NCBI RefSeq assembly: GCF_963668665.1
Contig: NZ_OY764901.1
Location: 291,001 to 355,000 of the forward strand
Direction of reading: 5' to 3'
Source: an uncultured Anaeromusa sp.
Lineage (GTDB): Bacteria > Bacillota > Negativicutes > Anaeromusales > Anaeromusaceae
DNA: 64,000 bases
Part shown: in pieces, positions 1 through 7,912 of the stretch
Position numbering within the stretch: the stretch's first letter is position 1
How the letters are laid out: the number at the start of each line of letters is the position of its first letter
Notes under the pieces: model-generated
Seen by the model: only the letters and a program-made list of their open reading frames with translations
Told to the model about the DNA's origin: nothing
Databases searched by the model: none
Translations under genes and position numbers: made by a program

Positions 1-932
1 AGCCAGTCTTTGTACGGACGCGCCGGAAAGCCGCCGCAAAAGGAATTGCTGGCAATATTGCCAATTGGCGCGGAACGCGCTGCAAAAACGCAATTATCAC
101 CAATAACAAGGTGACCTGCGCTGCCGGATTGGCCGGCGAAAGTAACCCGGTTGCCGATTTTCGTGCTGCCGGCGATACCAGTCTGAGCCACAAAAAAACA
201 ATGCTCTCCGACTTCCACGTTATGCCCTAAGTGCACTAAGTTATCAATTTTCGTACCGCGGCGCACAACGGTCCAACCTGTTGTCGCCCGATCCAGGCAG
301 GTATTAGCGCCGATTTCCACATCATCTTCAATACGTACGCCGCCTACTTGCGGCACTTTGCGATGACTGCCGTCTACGGTCACAAAGCCAAAGCCGTCAC
401 TGCCAATAACAGCGCCGCTATGCACAATAACCCGATCTCCCAACTCACAGCCTTCGCGAACTGTTACATTGGGGTAAAGAATGCAATCATTTCCCACTCG
501 ACTACCGACACCGACATAGCTATGAGGATACACGATCGTATTAGCACCTATAGAAACGCCGGAATCAATGACCGCGCAAGGCATGATGGCCACATTATCA
601 CCCAATACTACATCTTCCGCCACGATCGCCGCAGGGTGTACACCCCGCTCAACCACTGGCCTCGGCGAGAAAATCTCCAGCAGAATCGCAAAGGCAGCGC
701 GCGGATTGTCCACCCGCACCGCAACTTTTGGAAAATCAGTAGCAACATCCTTCGCCACCAGGACAGCTCCTGCGCGGCTGGCTGCCGCCTTTTCCAAATG
801 TGGCGCTACGGCAAAGGTAATATCCTCCGGCCCCGCCTCTTCAATATTCGTCACCGTGTTAATCGGCAACGCCGCATGGGACTCATCAATGACCCCAGAT
901 ACCAATTTCGCAATTTCACCTAACGTTTTCAT
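1..932 (-). CDS. lpxD: UDP-3-O-acylglucosamine N-acyltransferase, partial
   Basis: Adds the N-linked hydroxyacyl chain to UDP-3-O-acyl-glucosamine, the third step of lipid A synthesis, on the cytoplasmic face. The first 310 codons are present; the C-terminal end lies beyond the left edge (family length about 340). The N-terminal uridine-binding region is followed by many hexapeptide repeats of a left-handed beta-helix. The motif [10 protein letters not shown] carries the conserved catalytic-type histidine. The start [10 protein letters not shown] sits 10 nt after GGAGG (943-947). It follows the third OmpH-like gene by 16 nt, the usual bamA-ompH-lpxD order of diderm bacteria. Its presence means the cell makes lipopolysaccharide. 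Confidence 0.95.
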   Translation of the reverse strand, partial: MKTLGEIAKLVSGVIDESHAALPINTVTNIEEAGPEDITFAVAPHLEKAAASRAGAVLVAKDVATDFPKVAVRVDNPRAAFAILLEIFSPRPVVERGVHPAAIVAEDVVLGDNVAIMPCAVIDSGVSIGANTIVYPHSYVGVGSRVGNDCILYPNVTVREGCELGDRVIVHSGAVIGSDGFGFVTVDGSHRKVPQVGGVRIEDDVEIGANTCLDRATTGWTVVRRGTKIDNLVHLGHNVEVGEHCFFVAQTGIAGSTKIGNRVTFAGQSGSAGHLVIGDNCVFAARSAPIGNIASNSFCGGFPARPYKDW

Positions 933-948
933 TTGTCCGCCGCCTCCT

Positions 949-1365
949 TTACTGGAGACGTTTGAGCACTTCGTCGGTAACGTCAACGCCGCCTTGGGCT
1001 ACTTCCCGCTTGTACAAAATAACCGTCAATTTCTTTTCTTGAGCAATTTGCTCCAGCGTCTTTTTCAAATCGCTTTCAAACTGTTCGCCAACTTGTTTCT
1101 GCAATTGACGATATTCTCCTGCTAAAGCCTGCTGCTTCTGCTGCGCTTCCGCCTGGTCGCCGCTTTGCTCTTTCTGCATTTTTTCCATAATTTCTTTTTC
1201 TTTGGCGTCCAATTGATCCTGCAAGGTTTTGACTTTAGGACTTTCTTTAACTACTTTCTCCATATCCACAAAACCAACTGTCGGCTGGCTGCTGCAGCCG
1301 CCAACTAAAAGAACTGCAAAGCACAGCGCCAAAACCAGTGCAATCGTACGTTTTTTTTGCATCAT
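949..1365 (-). CDS. OmpH/Skp-like periplasmic chaperone, predicted lipoprotein
   Basis: Skp/OmpH proteins hold unfolded outer-membrane proteins in the periplasm. This 138-residue protein starts with a basic, hydrophobic signal ending LLVGGC, a lipobox-like site (Cys 24), so it is probably lipid-anchored. The body is a Gln/Lys/Glu-rich coiled coil ([15 protein letters not shown] onward), and the end [14 protein letters not shown] matches the OmpH family C-terminus. Several Met codons precede it; I chose the one 10 nt after AGGAG, while the Met at 1371 is an alternative. It is the last of three tandem OmpH-like genes, just before lpxD. Classical Skp is soluble, so the lipid anchor is unusual. 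Confidence 0.85.
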   Translation of the reverse strand: MMQKKRTIALVLALCFAVLLVGGCSSQPTVGFVDMEKVVKESPKVKTLQDQLDAKEKEIMEKMQKEQSGDQAEAQQKQQALAGEYRQLQKQVGEQFESDLKKTLEQIAQEKKLTVILYKREVAQGGVDVTDEVLKRLQ

Positions 1366-1398
1366 GTCCATCATACTCCTCATCACTCTAAAATAGAC

Positions 1399-1420
1399 AG
1401 CATCCGTTCTCACGGATGCT
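1399..1420. other. Perfect hairpin at the junction of two OmpH-like genes
   Basis: AGCATCCG and CGGATGCT (1399-1406 and 1413-1420) form an 8-bp perfect stem with a 6-nt loop. The loop contains the TGA stop codon (1410-1412) of the upstream gene. No T-run follows, so it is not a strong intrinsic terminator; it may stabilise processed mRNA ends or set the ratio between the two chaperone genes. Confidence 0.6.
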
Positions 1421-2312
1421 GTAATGCTTGTGCTACCCATTCCGTAATATCTACCGCCTGCATGACTGCAATCGGTTTTCTTAAGACAATATCCACACCG
1501 CGCGCACTAGCGATGCGACCAGCCCGATCCTGCACTTCCTCTTCAATGAGGCGTTGCAGCTCTCGCCATTCCAGTTCTTGCTGCTGCAACTTTTCTTCCA
1601 ATTCGCGGATTCGTTCTAGACTCAGATTTTCCGGCGTTATCTTTGATATGCTTGGGGACTCCACTTTCACCACGGGTGTTGGTCTAATAACAGTTTGCTC
1701 TTGCCGAATCGCTTCCCGCAATGGCGCCAGCGCAGCCGCAAAGCGTTGCGCTAGCTCCGCTTCTTTTTGAGCCAGCCGTCGCTGCTGCAATTGCTGCACC
1801 TGCTTCAACTGCAAGCGAAGCGCTTCCGCCTCTTGCGGCTGCAACGATACAATACGCAGCTTTAACTGCAGTGAAACCACTTCCGGATCCAGTTCACGAT
1901 GTACGTCTTCCCCGTACGTCTTCATTTCTTGATCCAGTTCTTTCCGCAGGCTTTTGGCCCGTTCTTGAAGCTGTTGCTGCAAAGCCGCCTCTTGTAATGA
2001 CTGTGTTGCCTGTGGCACAGCCGGCAGGGCCGGCATAGCAAGAGTCTGCACGTCGTGCGCCGCTTGCAACACCAAAGACTGCTTCAGCCACTCCAGCTTC
2101 TGCCTCCCGGCCACCCACGTCGTCTTTTTACTTTGCCATTCCAGATACTTGGGGTGCGCCTTCATTACTTTTTCTTCGTCCAATACCGCCCAAACCGTCG
2201 CCTTTGCTTGTTCGGAAGCCGGTTGGTTTCCGCAGGCGCTCACTGCCACCGCAAGCAGGATTAGAAATACCAATAGAATTCCTCGTTGCTGCCGGCTTTG
2301 TTTGGACATCAT
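1410..2312 (-). CDS. Long OmpH-like coiled-coil lipoprotein
   Basis: A 300-residue protein, about twice the length of normal Skp/OmpH. The signal peptide ends AVAVSAC, a clear lipobox (Cys 27). The middle (residues about 90-200) is a very Gln/Glu/Leu-rich coiled coil with few breaks. A second coiled coil near 225-260 leads to RGVDIVLRKPIAVMQAVDIT, which resembles the OmpH C-terminal beta segment and its DIT motif. GGAGG lies 6 nt before the start. It lies between two shorter OmpH-like genes in the same transcript. I infer a periplasmic, membrane-anchored holdase or spacer protein; no specific function is known. Confidence 0.7.
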   Translation of the reverse strand: MMSKQSRQQRGILLVFLILLAVAVSACGNQPASEQAKATVWAVLDEEKVMKAHPKYLEWQSKKTTWVAGRQKLEWLKQSLVLQAAHDVQTLAMPALPAVPQATQSLQEAALQQQLQERAKSLRKELDQEMKTYGEDVHRELDPEVVSLQLKLRIVSLQPQEAEALRLQLKQVQQLQQRRLAQKEAELAQRFAAALAPLREAIRQEQTVIRPTPVVKVESPSISKITPENLSLERIRELEEKLQQQELEWRELQRLIEEEVQDRAGRIASARGVDIVLRKPIAVMQAVDITEWVAQALQHP

Positions 2313-2386
2313 TCAGTTCCTCCAGTTGGACTTTTCATAGTAAGGAAGGACCGAGTCGAACAAAGGATCGGCTCGGCCTGTAAGTC

Positions 2387-2854
2387 TTATTTGAATTTTT
2401 TGATAACCTCGTCGGTAATATCTTGTCCACCGTAAACGACATTGCCTTTGTCAATGACAATGGCCAGTCCTTTAGCATCGGCCACAGCCTTAACCGCTGC
2501 GGTCACTTTGTCGTTGACGCTTCCCAAAAGGGAGGCTTTTTTCAATTGCAGCCGTTCTTGGATCTGCATGTAGTAATCTTGCTTTTCTTTGTCGTTCATG
2601 GTAGCCGCTTTGGCGTCAAAATCTTTTTTAGCCAGTGCTACTTCGTCTTCAAAGGACTTTTGCGCTACCGTATAGTCCGGATGCTGCGATACGAGCATAT
2701 CATAATTGACAACTCCTACGCTGCCGGAGCCAGCTGCTGCTGCATGGCTTACGCTGCCGGACTGCGACATCGCAATGCCCACCACGCTGAGTACAAAGAA
2801 GGCTACAATAGCCAGGGAAATCATGCGAATCTGACGTTTTTCTAATTTCATCAT
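2387..2854 (-). CDS. OmpH/Skp-family periplasmic chaperone
   Basis: A 155-residue OmpH-family protein that would bind unfolded outer-membrane proteins in the periplasm. The N-terminus is a signal-type hydrophobic helix (residues 10-30) without a lipobox, followed by VGVVNYDMLVSQHPDY, which resembles the family N-terminal motif. A charged coiled coil follows, and the C-terminal AIVIDKGNVVYGGQDITDEV is typical of OmpH. Of the three tandem paralogs this is the most canonical and the first transcribed, directly behind the promoter at 2893-2921. AGGAG lies 10 nt before the first ATG of a double ATG. Confidence 0.9.
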   Translation of the reverse strand: MMKLEKRQIRMISLAIVAFFVLSVVGIAMSQSGSVSHAAAAGSGSVGVVNYDMLVSQHPDYTVAQKSFEDEVALAKKDFDAKAATMNDKEKQDYYMQIQERLQLKKASLLGSVNDKVTAAVKAVADAKGLAIVIDKGNVVYGGQDITDEVIKKFK

Positions 2855-2892
2855 TTTTAAGTTTCTCCTCTCTTAGTTGGAACTCATTTTTC

Positions 2893-2921
2893 ATTATACC
2901 AGGGCCTCTGCCGCCTTTCAA
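2893..2921 (-). promoter_or_regulatory. Sigma-A type promoter for the ompH-lpxD operon
   Basis: On the minus strand, TTGAAA (2916-2921) and a perfect TATAAT (2893-2898) are separated by 17 nt. The site lies 39 nt upstream of the first ompH-like gene, giving a short leader with its Shine-Dalgarno sequence. Confidence 0.85.
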
Positions 2922-3324
2922 GAAAAGAAGATACGGTATACGGGGAAAACGCGGAAAACGTAACACAGAGTAACAGAGTAAGCAGAGGAAAGGCCAGAAG
3001 GGGTACGGGACAATTTAACAGGAGAATCGGCGACGGCGCTGGATGCGCCTAGGGTCGGTGCGCTATGGATGGCATGGCAACCGACATCCATAGAAGGTAC
3101 GTATGAGGGTGGGGATATGTTTTTTGAGCAATGAGATCTTAATGCAGTAACCCCAAAATTCAAGGAGCCCCTGCTTTAACGAACGCTCCGGCAAATAGAG
3201 AAATTTTTTCGTTAGACGCGAAAGAAAACGCAGGCATAGCGGCGCTCTGCCGAAGCTTTCTGACAAAGTCCGACGGAAAAAGAGCCTATTCGCTGGATAC
3301 GTGAGAAAGCTGCGGACTCCTGTC
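2922..3324. repeat. Gene-free spacer with short dispersed repeats
   Basis: I see no credible gene here. About 2965-3000 has CAGAGTAACAGAGTAAG and AGGCCAGA-type repeats, also found at 26884-26935, 40648-40690, 50955-50998 and 53577-53632. The structured GGA-loop element occupies 3029-3085 on the plus strand. The rest, to 3324, has no recognised signal; no clear terminator follows the barrel gene that ends at 3325. Confidence 0.6.
3029..3085 (+). ncRNA. Two-hairpin GGA-loop RNA element, copy 1
   Basis: Hairpin 1 is GGCGC-TGGAT-GCGCC (3035-3049). The linker is TAGG. Hairpin 2 has an outer stem starting GTCGGT (3054-3059) and closing with ACCGAC (3080-3085), interrupted by one bulged A, and an inner GCT/GGC stem around the loop ATGGAT. 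GCGAC precedes hairpin 1, as in the four other copies. The element opposes the direction of both flanking genes. Function is inferred only (see findings). Confidence 0.7.
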
Positions 3325-4617
3325 TTAAAAAGTCGCGATTAAACGCAGCCAGCGTTCTTCGTTGGTGAGAACGTATTCGGCGCTTAAGAACTCATGCAGC
3401 CGATAGCGCACTCCCAGCTCGCTGGCGTGCTTATCTTCATACCGCTCCAGGCGCAAGCTCCACGGCCCACCCAATTGCTGACGCATCCAAATAATCTTCT
3501 CACCATCACGAAACTGATACTTTACTCCCGCTTCCGTCTGTGAAGACACTTGCCACCCCAAGCCAGAATACCAGCGATTCTTTACGTCATTGGGGAAAAA
3601 ATCCCCTTCCACAAAAAGCTCGCCTTGCGGCGTCGCTTTCCAGCCGGCATGAAGCCGCACTCGCGTCGCTTCATTTTTCTTACCCATATCCAAATAGCCT
3701 TCGGCAAACATGCGATAATAACGACTTTCCGCATCCAACACCACTTCGGTTACCGGCCCGGCACGCACTTCTACCAAGCGCATTTGCAAGCCCATCTGCT
3801 TCACCCACGAATGGGTAGCCGCCTTCGCCAGCAGTTGATCCGCCAGTGTTTTCTCGTAACGAGCCACAAAGGAGACAGGCAGTTGCAGCCAGCCTTGCCC
3901 TTCCTGCTCCAAGTCTTTTTGCGCGTTATAAAGTAATACGTTGGGCAAGCTGCGCGATCGCAAAGTAACCTTCAATGCTTGAACCAACGGGGCTTGCGGC
4001 GTCATTGTCAGCTTAATCTGTGTCTTTTTGCCAACTGCAACTTCCACTTCCGGCCGAAACTCCGGCAATTGATCAGTAAACCACTCTCTGACTACTGTCC
4101 GAGCTAGACCAGTCCCCCAGTCCGCCGAGTCTACTGGCATACCCAGCAAAACTTCATCTAAGATGTTTTTTAGCGTTTCTAGCTTAGCGTCCAATTCTGC
4201 ACGTCCTTGTGGAGGAAAAGACTTTTCCTCCACAACCAAGGTCGTCTGCTCCACCACATCTCCCCAGGGACTTAAACGCAAAGATATCTGCGTTTCTTCT
4301 CCCACAGAAATGGAAGCCCTTTCCACAGAATATCCTATTAAAATACGGTCAAACACCTCTCGCACCATACGCTCATACACTGCTTGCTTGGGTTCAATCA
4401 CAGTTACCGGCCGCCCCAACAATACCTGCTCCGCCACCGCATTGACACTAGCTTGAATACGCAAAGCCAACTTTCGTGGCAACGGCTGCCCTTTATCATC
4501 GCTGATATTGACGGCTACTTTGGAAATGATGGGCTCCGCAGCCGACGCCGGGAGTGTTCCCAAGCATTGTGCCAATAAGCACATTCCCAAGCACAAGCCC
4601 AGCAGCCAGCGATTCAT
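3325..4617 (-). CDS. Putative outer-membrane beta-barrel protein coupled to bamA
   Basis: A 430-residue secreted protein I do not recognise. The signal peptide ends ASAAE. Residues about 30-270 are mixed alpha/beta with two similar segments (QVLLGRPV and EVLLGMPV, each before a WGD or DWG motif), suggesting an internal duplication of a periplasmic domain. From about residue 290 the pattern alternates hydrophobic and polar residues with many aromatics, as in a small beta-barrel, and the chain ends in phenylalanine (LIATF), the usual BAM recognition end. Its ATG overlaps the bamA stop (TAATG), so it is translationally coupled to bamA. A role in outer-membrane assembly is inferred from context only. 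Confidence 0.75.
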   Translation of the reverse strand: MNRWLLGLCLGMCLLAQCLGTLPASAAEPIISKVAVNISDDKGQPLPRKLALRIQASVNAVAEQVLLGRPVTVIEPKQAVYERMVREVFDRILIGYSVERASISVGEETQISLRLSPWGDVVEQTTLVVEEKSFPPQGRAELDAKLETLKNILDEVLLGMPVDSADWGTGLARTVVREWFTDQLPEFRPEVEVAVGKKTQIKLTMTPQAPLVQALKVTLRSRSLPNVLLYNAQKDLEQEGQGWLQLPVSFVARYEKTLADQLLAKAATHSWVKQMGLQMRLVEVRAGPVTEVVLDAESRYYRMFAEGYLDMGKKNEATRVRLHAGWKATPQGELFVEGDFFPNDVKNRWYSGLGWQVSSQTEAGVKYQFRDGEKIIWMRQQLGGPWSLRLERYEDKHASELGVRYRLHEFLSAEYVLTNEERWLRLIATF

Positions 4618-6440
4618 TAGAACTGGCCGCCAAAGCTAAAATGAAATCTGCCGGTTTCATCGCCTTTACCATAATCCAGACGAACCGATCCCAGAGGAGT
4701 GTTCATGCGAACCCCAACGCCAAAGCTTTTTTTCCAAGAGTTCCCCCCGTTGATACCGGACCAAGCGCGACCAGCGTCTCCAAAGACTACGCCATATACT
4801 TTCTTCGCTACGGGGAAACGGTATTCAACCGTTGTCGCCCACATTTTATTCCCCTTGAATTGATCGTCTAAATACCCGCGCAAGGTATCCGCTCCGCCTA
4901 GGGAAAAGCGCTGACTATCCGGCAGCTCTCCGTTGGCCCAGCCTGCCATGCCCCGGAAAGCCAAAACATGATCCCGTCCAACTTTACGATACGTTCTAAG
5001 TTCTGTGTTGTATTTTTTAAATGAGAAATCGCCGCCTAACCCAGCATATTCACCGGAAACAGAAAGCCGTCGTCCTTCTGTCGCGTTAAATATGTTGTCG
5101 CGGTTATCGAATACGCGCTGCAACATAACACTATTGGTTGTCCCATAGTTTCTTTTTAAATAATCACTATTATATTCGGGATCGTAATGGAGTGATCCTG
5201 GAGCCGCCTCATAGTCAACCGGTCCTTCTTCATAACCCATATACTGATCAGTCCGATGCTTCAAGGTAATATAGTTTCGAACAAATTCACCTTGTGGGCG
5301 CCCTAAGGTAATTTCTACCCCTTTGCGCCGCTTATCATACGTAGAGCGCTCTGTATTGGTATTGTCATAGTAATCGGTATACTCGTTGGTCATATCATAC
5401 AATGTAAAACTAAGAGAAGTTTCTTTATCATCTACCCAAGGACGCGTATAACTAAACTCGTAGTTGCGATTTTTCCGATTTGTATTTCTTGCGCCTCTTC
5501 CGCCCAATTCCCAATGCACCTTGACCTTATCACCAGTGCCACGGAAATTGTTATCACCAACTTCTAAAATGCCAATCATACCATCTGTTTTGCTATAGCC
5601 GGCGCCAATAGTAAAGACGCCTGTTTTTTGTTCTACTACATCAATTTCAATAATAACTGCATTGGGTTCACGTCCAGGGTTCAGTTTAAAATTAACATCT
5701 TCAAAAAAGCCTAAGTTATAAATACGCTGCAAACTTCTCTTGGCCAGCTTACTATTAAAGGGCTCGTTTTTCTTCAACTTCATTTCCCGAGTCACTACAT
5801 AACTTTTGGTTTTTTCATTGCCTTTGACAATAATATCTTCTACAACGCCTTCGTTGATACTGACCTTCAATACGCCATCTTTATCCAAGGAGAGATCGCT
5901 GACTTTAGCAAGTATGTATCCTTCTGTTTTATACAGTTCTTCAATAGCTGCCGCATTATCTTGCAATTGTTTCGCATTGAGCACTTTGCCTTCCGGCACG
6001 GTAAGCAACGCACGCAGTTTCTCTGTCGCTATTTTAGTATTGCCAACAATATTGACTTTATTTAGCACCGGATTTTCTCTCAAAACATAAACAACCTGCA
6101 CGCCTTCCGGCGCCTCCACAAAGGTCGCCGTCACATCAGCAAACCAACCGCTTTCATACAATGCTTTCAAGTCGGTTTGGATGGAAACCGACTTCCACGC
6201 ATCGCCCGGCTTTACCTGAATATACGGCAATAGCTCGCTATCCTTAATTACTTGATTGCCATGAATTTTTACGGCGCTAATTGTTCTCCCTGTATAATCC
6301 ACTGGCCCGGCTGGCGTTCCTGCAGTAGAAGCTTCAGGCGCCTCCGGCGCCGCCAATACTACATCGCTGCTCATCATCCAGAATCCGCCTGACAGCCATG
6401 CCGCCAAAAGAACTTTACCGTATTTTTGCTTTTTATTCAT
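4617..6440 (-). CDS. bamA: Outer-membrane protein assembly factor BamA (Omp85)
   Basis: Inserts beta-barrel proteins into the outer membrane. The 607 residues have a signal peptide ending VVLAAPEA, about three POTRA-like repeats (from TISAVKIHGNQVI, then VLNKVNIVGN, then VEDIIVKGNEKTKSY), and a C-terminal Omp85 barrel from about residue 270, with the conserved LGGADTLRGY segment and a terminal FGGQF. Proteobacterial BamA has five POTRA domains and about 800 residues, so this shorter form fits diderm Firmicutes. AGGGGG lies 6 nt before ATG. It sits between a membrane protein gene and the coupled barrel gene. I saw no genes for Bam lipoproteins nearby. Confidence 0.96.
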   Translation of the reverse strand: MNKKQKYGKVLLAAWLSGGFWMMSSDVVLAAPEAPEASTAGTPAGPVDYTGRTISAVKIHGNQVIKDSELLPYIQVKPGDAWKSVSIQTDLKALYESGWFADVTATFVEAPEGVQVVYVLRENPVLNKVNIVGNTKIATEKLRALLTVPEGKVLNAKQLQDNAAAIEELYKTEGYILAKVSDLSLDKDGVLKVSINEGVVEDIIVKGNEKTKSYVVTREMKLKKNEPFNSKLAKRSLQRIYNLGFFEDVNFKLNPGREPNAVIIEIDVVEQKTGVFTIGAGYSKTDGMIGILEVGDNNFRGTGDKVKVHWELGGRGARNTNRKNRNYEFSYTRPWVDDKETSLSFTLYDMTNEYTDYYDNTNTERSTYDKRRKGVEITLGRPQGEFVRNYITLKHRTDQYMGYEEGPVDYEAAPGSLHYDPEYNSDYLKRNYGTTNSVMLQRVFDNRDNIFNATEGRRLSVSGEYAGLGGDFSFKKYNTELRTYRKVGRDHVLAFRGMAGWANGELPDSQRFSLGGADTLRGYLDDQFKGNKMWATTVEYRFPVAKKVYGVVFGDAGRAWSGINGGNSWKKSFGVGVRMNTPLGSVRLDYGKGDETGRFHFSFGGQF

Positions 6441-6458
6441 GAATGTCCCCCTATCTGC

Positions 6459-7022
6459 CTATTGTCCTACGCCACGTAATGCTTTACCAGCCGCCCGCAA
6501 AGCTTTTTGCATCTCTTCGGGTGAAACAGCTTCCGCTTTGACGGCTTGCGAAGATTCCTTAAGTTCCCCTTGTCGATCTGGCTGCAGGCTAACCTCACTC
6601 TGAGAAGTCCTGCTCGAAAGTGAAGGTTCCTCCGCCTTTGTTTCCGCCCCCTGTGCCTCTGCAGCAATCGGTCTAGCCTGTATTGCCACAGCAGGCGCCG
6701 CTATCTGGTTATTTGCAGTAGGAATGGAAATACCAGGCACCGGCTCTACGGGCGTTACATTTTGCTTAGCCCAAAAGATACCTGCGCCAGCTGACAAGGC
6801 CAATAACACGGCAAAAGCCATCGCCATTCTCTGCCAACCCCAGCGCGGCTGCAGCCAAAAAGGAAGTTTTCTGCCTTCACGCACATGCTGCAATTCGGCT
6901 TGCGCTAAAAACAAATTCAACTCCCCTTGCATTTCTTGCCTTTTACCAAAAGACTCTTCCGCTTGATGCAACCACTGCCTAGCGGTTGCCAAACGATGGC
7001 ACAACTGAGTTTTTGATTGCAT
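6459..7022 (-). CDS. Single-pass membrane protein of unknown function
   Basis: A 187-residue protein I do not recognise. Residues 1-60 are a charged, Gln-rich, probably helical cytoplasmic part; residues 65-85 (RMAMAFAVLLALSAGAGIFW) are one membrane helix; the remaining 100 residues are a low-complexity Ala/Glu/Gln-rich outer part. I start at the ATG preceded by AGGTGG, since the longer upstream reading frame has no ribosome site. It lies directly after a sigma factor gene and 18 nt before bamA. The topology (cytoplasmic head, one helix, exported tail) is that of many anti-sigma factors, but I see no zinc-finger His/Cys motif, so this is only a suggestion. Confidence 0.7.
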   Translation of the reverse strand: MQSKTQLCHRLATARQWLHQAEESFGKRQEMQGELNLFLAQAELQHVREGRKLPFWLQPRWGWQRMAMAFAVLLALSAGAGIFWAKQNVTPVEPVPGISIPTANNQIAAPAVAIQARPIAAEAQGAETKAEEPSLSSRTSQSEVSLQPDRQGELKESSQAVKAEAVSPEEMQKALRAAGKALRGVGQ

Positions 7023-7187
7023 CTTCTTCCACCTGCCTTTAAATACGACTATACAGTCCCAAAAAAGCAAACTTCTTTCAATTCTTAAAAAGAAGCAAAA
7101 AAACAGGTTAAACAAGCAAAAACAATAGCTAGCATCAAATTAAGCCGCTTATATACTTCTTTTCTTCTTTCTGCTTTTCTTTCCCCT

Positions 7188-7820
7188 TTACCAATGCTGC
7201 ATAAAGCGAGAGAGCATGCCGCGAATCCTGCGTACTCCCTGTTTTTGCAAACGATATACATGAGAAAGAGTAACATTTAATTCTTCCGCTAATTCTTTGG
7301 CTTCGCAGTCCCGCAAAAAAATACCGCTTACCACTTGCTGCTCCTTTGCCGGAAGACGTCCTAGCGCTTGCTGTACTTGTCCCACTAAATAGCGTTGCTC
7401 CACCTGTGTCGCCACCGCCGGACCGGCATCCAACAATTGTTCCGCCAGCGTGGCCCCGTCCGCCTCCAGCCAAGGTAAATCTATGGATGTCACCGTTTGA
7501 CGGCCTTCCTTTTCCAGATAGTTCAACATGCGTCCTCGAATACGGTGCACGGCAAAGAGGCTGAAAGCAACACCTCTTTTTACATCAAAGCGCTCTGCCG
7601 CCTCAATCAACCCTACCGTCCCTTCTTGAATCAAGTCCATTTTTAACTCGGTAGAGACTTGAAATGACATGGCCGTTTTAAAAACCAAAGGTTGGTAGCT
7701 TTCGATTAATAATTTCCGGCTGGCATCGTCGCCTTCTTGCTGCCATTTTTCCCATAAAGCAGCTTCCTCCTCAAAGGACAGAATATGAATTTGCTGCAAT
7801 GCCTCCAGGTACTCCTTCAT
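7188..7820 (-). CDS. Sigma-70 family RNA polymerase sigma factor
   Basis: A 210-residue alternative sigma factor. Region 2 spans about residues 36-105, with DLIQEGTVGLIEAAERFD (core binding) and FSLFAVHRIRGRMLNYL (-10 recognition). Region 4 spans about 150-203, with the helix-turn-helix AEELNVTLSHVYRLQKQ. The linker between them is short, so region 3 is reduced or absent; it is longer than typical ECF factors in region 2 but lacks region 1. It is encoded inside the tamB-bamA operon (AGGAGG 6 nt before ATG). It may control envelope genes, but its target promoters cannot be read here. Confidence 0.88.
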   Translation of the reverse strand: MKEYLEALQQIHILSFEEEAALWEKWQQEGDDASRKLLIESYQPLVFKTAMSFQVSTELKMDLIQEGTVGLIEAAERFDVKRGVAFSLFAVHRIRGRMLNYLEKEGRQTVTSIDLPWLEADGATLAEQLLDAGPAVATQVEQRYLVGQVQQALGRLPAKEQQVVSGIFLRDCEAKELAEELNVTLSHVYRLQKQGVRRIRGMLSRFMQHW

Positions 7821-7912
7821 GTCACCCCTCCTCTCGCCGCCAATGCTTCAGGGGAACCGGCAGTTCATGCATTTTTCCATATTTAATATAGTATATCATT
7901 TTTACGTTTTTC

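Noticed and set aside
348..1125. Plus-strand frames over lpxD and an OmpH-like gene
   Set aside because: Shadows of conserved minus-strand genes; composition follows the opposite codon pattern.
7085..7276. Small membrane peptide gene overlapping the sigma factor end
   Set aside because: It overlaps a conserved sigma factor for much of its length and has no supporting ribosome site.
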